From contig JAGOBN010000180.1 in NCBI GenBank assembly GCA_017999235.1, forward strand, positions 1 through 7,578: a DNA stretch of 7,578 bases. Reading direction: 5' to 3'. Below are positions 6,099-7,578 of the stretch, one piece after another; position 1 is the first letter of the stretch; each line of letters begins with the position of its first letter. Below the pieces are notes generated by a model. The model did no database searches. It saw only the letters and a list, made by a program, of their open reading frames with translations, and had not been told where the DNA came from. Origin of the DNA: Anaerolineales bacterium. Lineage in GTDB: Bacteria; Chloroflexota; Anaerolineae; Anaerolineales; UBA6663. Made by a program: the position numbers and the translations under genes.

Positions 6099-7298
6099 CT
6101 ATTTTTCGCGCCGGGCATTGAGACGCTGGACCACCTTCTGCCAGACTGGGCTGGGGTTGGCCGGCTTGACTTTGCGGACCGCCGGGTCGCTCACGCGCCA
6201 GGCCAGGTCTTCCAGCAGGGCGGCCAGCGCGGGATCGGCTTGGCCGGCCAGCACCGGCACACCGCTGTTGATGGCGTTGACCCAGGCGGTCTCGCTGTGC
6301 GGGATGACGGCCTCCACCGGTTTTTGCAGCGCCTTCTCAATCTGCACACGCTGCAGCCCCTGCTTGGGAAAGACCCAGTTCACCACCAGCGCCGGGTCCT
6401 TCTGGTAACCCAATGCTTTGAAGACGTTGAGGGTGGTGCTCACCAGGCGCATGGCGTTCAGTTCCGGCGCCAGGGGCAGGACCACCTGATCGGCGATGTC
6501 CAGCGCCGCCACGGTCACCGGGGAGAGGTCGTGGGCGGTGTCGATGACCACATGCCCATACCCCTGGCGCAGCTGGTCGATCATCACCGACACCAGGCTC
6601 TCGCTCAACACCTCGGCCTGCACCGGCTCGGCGAAGCCCGCCAACAGGTGCACGCCGCTCTCATGCGGCGTCAAGTGGGCGGCCACCAGTTCGTCGTCCA
6701 GGTCTTCCACTTTATGCCCCACCAGATCGTCCAGCCGGCGCGCCGGGCGCAGGTTGAGCATGGCGTCGCACACGCCCACCGGCCGGACCAGGTCCACCAA
6801 CGGCACGGGCTGGCGCCAGAGCTGGGCCAGGCCGACCGCCAGATTAACGGCCAGGCTGGAGCAGCCGGCGCCGCCACGCAGGCTGAAGACGGTGATGACG
6901 CGCCCCACCGGCGCGCTGCCGGCGCGCTTCACCCGGCGCAGCTGGGCGGCCACGCGCATCTGCAGTTCGGCCGCTTCGACCGGCTTGAGCAGATAGTCAT
7001 CGGCGCCGGCCTCGAAGCCGCGCTTCTTGTCGGAGATCGTCGACTCGCCGGTGAGCATGATGATGGGCAGGCCGGCCCCGGCCGGCGTCTGCCGCAGGCG
7101 CCGGCAGACCTCAAAACCGTCGATGCCCGGCATCACCACATCCAGCAGGATCAAATCCGGCGGCTTTTGCTCCACCGCTCGCAGCGCGGTGGGACCGTCC
7201 GGCAGGACTTCCACTTGATATCCCACGGCCTCCAAATAGTGGCGGGCGGCGCCGGCCGTCACCGGGCTGTCATCGACAACGTAAATGCGAGCGGACAT
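6099..7298 (-). CDS. Response-regulator receiver fused to CpaE/MinD-like ATPase with degenerate P-loop
   Basis: The product is 399 residues. Residues 2-122 are a complete receiver domain: acidic pair Asp9/Asp10, phosphoacceptor Asp53 in LILLDVVMPG, Thr83 and Lys105 in LLKP. Residues 132-370 are a MinD/ParA-type domain of the CpaE/TadZ kind, proteins that place pilus or flagellar machinery. The P-loop reads SLRGGAGCSS (139-148). The signature lysine is Arg141 and the P-loop lysine position is Cys146; the A' motif is LVDLVRPVG, with Val171 where a second Asp is usual. The Walker B-like strand VVIDTAHD (250-257) is kept. ATP hydrolysis is therefore doubtful, as in other atypical CpaE/TadZ proteins. 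ATG 7298 has a GGGAGAG site inside the end of the GGDEF gene, only 3 bp away, so the two are probably one operon. Confidence 0.9.
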   Translation of the reverse strand: MSARIYVVDDSPVTAGAARHYLEAVGYQVEVLPDGPTALRAVEQKPPDLILLDVVMPGIDGFEVCRRLRQTPAGAGLPIIMLTGESTISDKKRGFEAGADDYLLKPVEAAELQMRVAAQLRRVKRAGSAPVGRVITVFSLRGGAGCSSLAVNLAVGLAQLWRQPVPLVDLVRPVGVCDAMLNLRPARRLDDLVGHKVEDLDDELVAAHLTPHESGVHLLAGFAEPVQAEVLSESLVSVMIDQLRQGYGHVVIDTAHDLSPVTVAALDIADQVVLPLAPELNAMRLVSTTLNVFKALGYQKDPALVVNWVFPKQGLQRVQIEKALQKPVEAVIPHSETAWVNAINSGVPVLAGQADPALAALLEDLAWRVSDPAVRKVKPANPSPVWQKVVQRLNARREK

Positions 7299-7301
7299 GG
7301 G

Positions 7302-7578
7302 TTACTCTCCCTGAACCACGGGCGGGGCGGACCGATACACTTCGGCGCGGTTGCGCCCGCCGGCCTTGGCGCGATACAGCGCCTCGTCGGCGCGCACCAG
7401 CAATTGCTCAGCTTCCATGATCGCCGGCGAGGGGTAGCCGGCTACCCCCAGGCTGACGGTGACTTGCATCTCGCCAAAGGCCGGATGCGTCCAGCGCCGG
7501 CCGGCCACCTGAACGCGCAGGCGCTCGGCCAGCCGGGCGGCCGGCCCCAGCTCCGCCATCGGCAGCAGCCCCAGCACC
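7302..7578 (-). CDS. C-terminal part of a GGDEF diguanylate cyclase (5' end outside window)
   Basis: About 91 residues are visible, ending at TAA (7304-7302), and the frame runs on past the right edge. The segment matches the second half of a GGDEF domain: a short LGLLP strand, AARLAERLRVQVA, MQVTVSLGVAGYP, and the closing ADEALYRAKAGGRNRAEVY, which is highly characteristic. The domain makes the second messenger c-di-GMP from two GTP. The GG(D/E)EF signature should lie just beyond the edge, so whether it is catalytic, or has an inhibitory RxxD site, cannot be judged. Sensor or receiver domains upstream are also not visible. The in-frame GTG at the edge is an internal codon, not a start. It sits 3 bp before the receiver-CpaE gene, linking c-di-GMP signalling with that regulator. 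Confidence 0.88.
   Translation of the reverse strand, partial: VLGLLPMAELGPAARLAERLRVQVAGRRWTHPAFGEMQVTVSLGVAGYPSPAIMEAEQLLVRADEALYRAKAGGRNRAEVYRSAPPVVQGE
7305..7311 (-). promoter_or_regulatory. Ribosome binding site for the receiver-CpaE gene
   Basis: GGGAGAG on the minus strand lies six bases before ATG 7298, within the last codons of the GGDEF gene. It supports the chosen start and coupled expression of the two genes. Confidence 0.55.

Noticed and set aside
1..7578. Mobile element, CRISPR, tRNA or phage content
   Set aside because: I saw no transposase or integrase motifs, terminal inverted repeats, regularly spaced repeats, cloverleaf-like segments or phage structural genes on either strand.

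Overview
This is a GC-rich window (roughly 70% GC by eye) with densely packed protein-coding genes. I see no rRNA, tRNA, CRISPR array, insertion sequence or other mobile element. Several features suggest an environmental bacterium of the Chloroflexota (Anaerolineae/Caldilineae-like): the base composition, the Ala/Arg/Pro-rich proteins, the abundance of GCCGGC-type words, a Pro/Thr-rich secreted-type tail, a J-domain/FGE fusion, and a receiver-CpaE fusion beside a GGDEF protein. This placement is inferred from style, not from a marker gene.

Layout. Bases 1-200 hold the C-terminal end of a Pro/Thr-rich protein whose start lies outside the window. Bases 201-471 are the only real intergenic region. 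It is less GC-rich than its surroundings and contains a possible terminator, direct and inverted repeats and possible promoter elements. Four plus-strand genes follow in a tight run (472-3768): a metallo-beta-lactamase-fold hydrolase, a 449-residue unassigned protein with ATP-grasp-like motifs, an AlkA-type DNA glycosylase and an SGNH hydrolase. Their spacings are 9 bp, a 1-bp overlap and 1 bp, so they probably form an operon. Then come a small unassigned gene (3807-4271), possibly leaderless, and a membrane protein resembling M50 site-2 proteases whose zinc motif reads HQMGH instead of HExxH.

At 4842-4845 the strand switches. The membrane protein and a minus-strand gene converge, and their stop codons share one CTAG palindrome. 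The minus-strand block, read right to left, is: the C-terminal part of a GGDEF diguanylate cyclase (open at the right edge), a receiver domain fused to a CpaE/MinD-type ATPase with a degenerate P-loop, and a J domain fused to a formylglycine-generating-enzyme-like domain without the catalytic cysteines. The first two look co-transcribed. The third may have its own leaderless promoter.

Functionally, the right half looks like signalling and regulation (c-di-GMP, phosphorelay, CpaE-type positioning, chaperone-linked scaffold). The left operon combines a DNA-repair glycosylase with hydrolases and a possible ligase of unknown substrate. A recurring theme is enzyme folds that have lost catalytic residues: the M50 glutamate, the FGE cysteines and the CpaE P-loop lysine.
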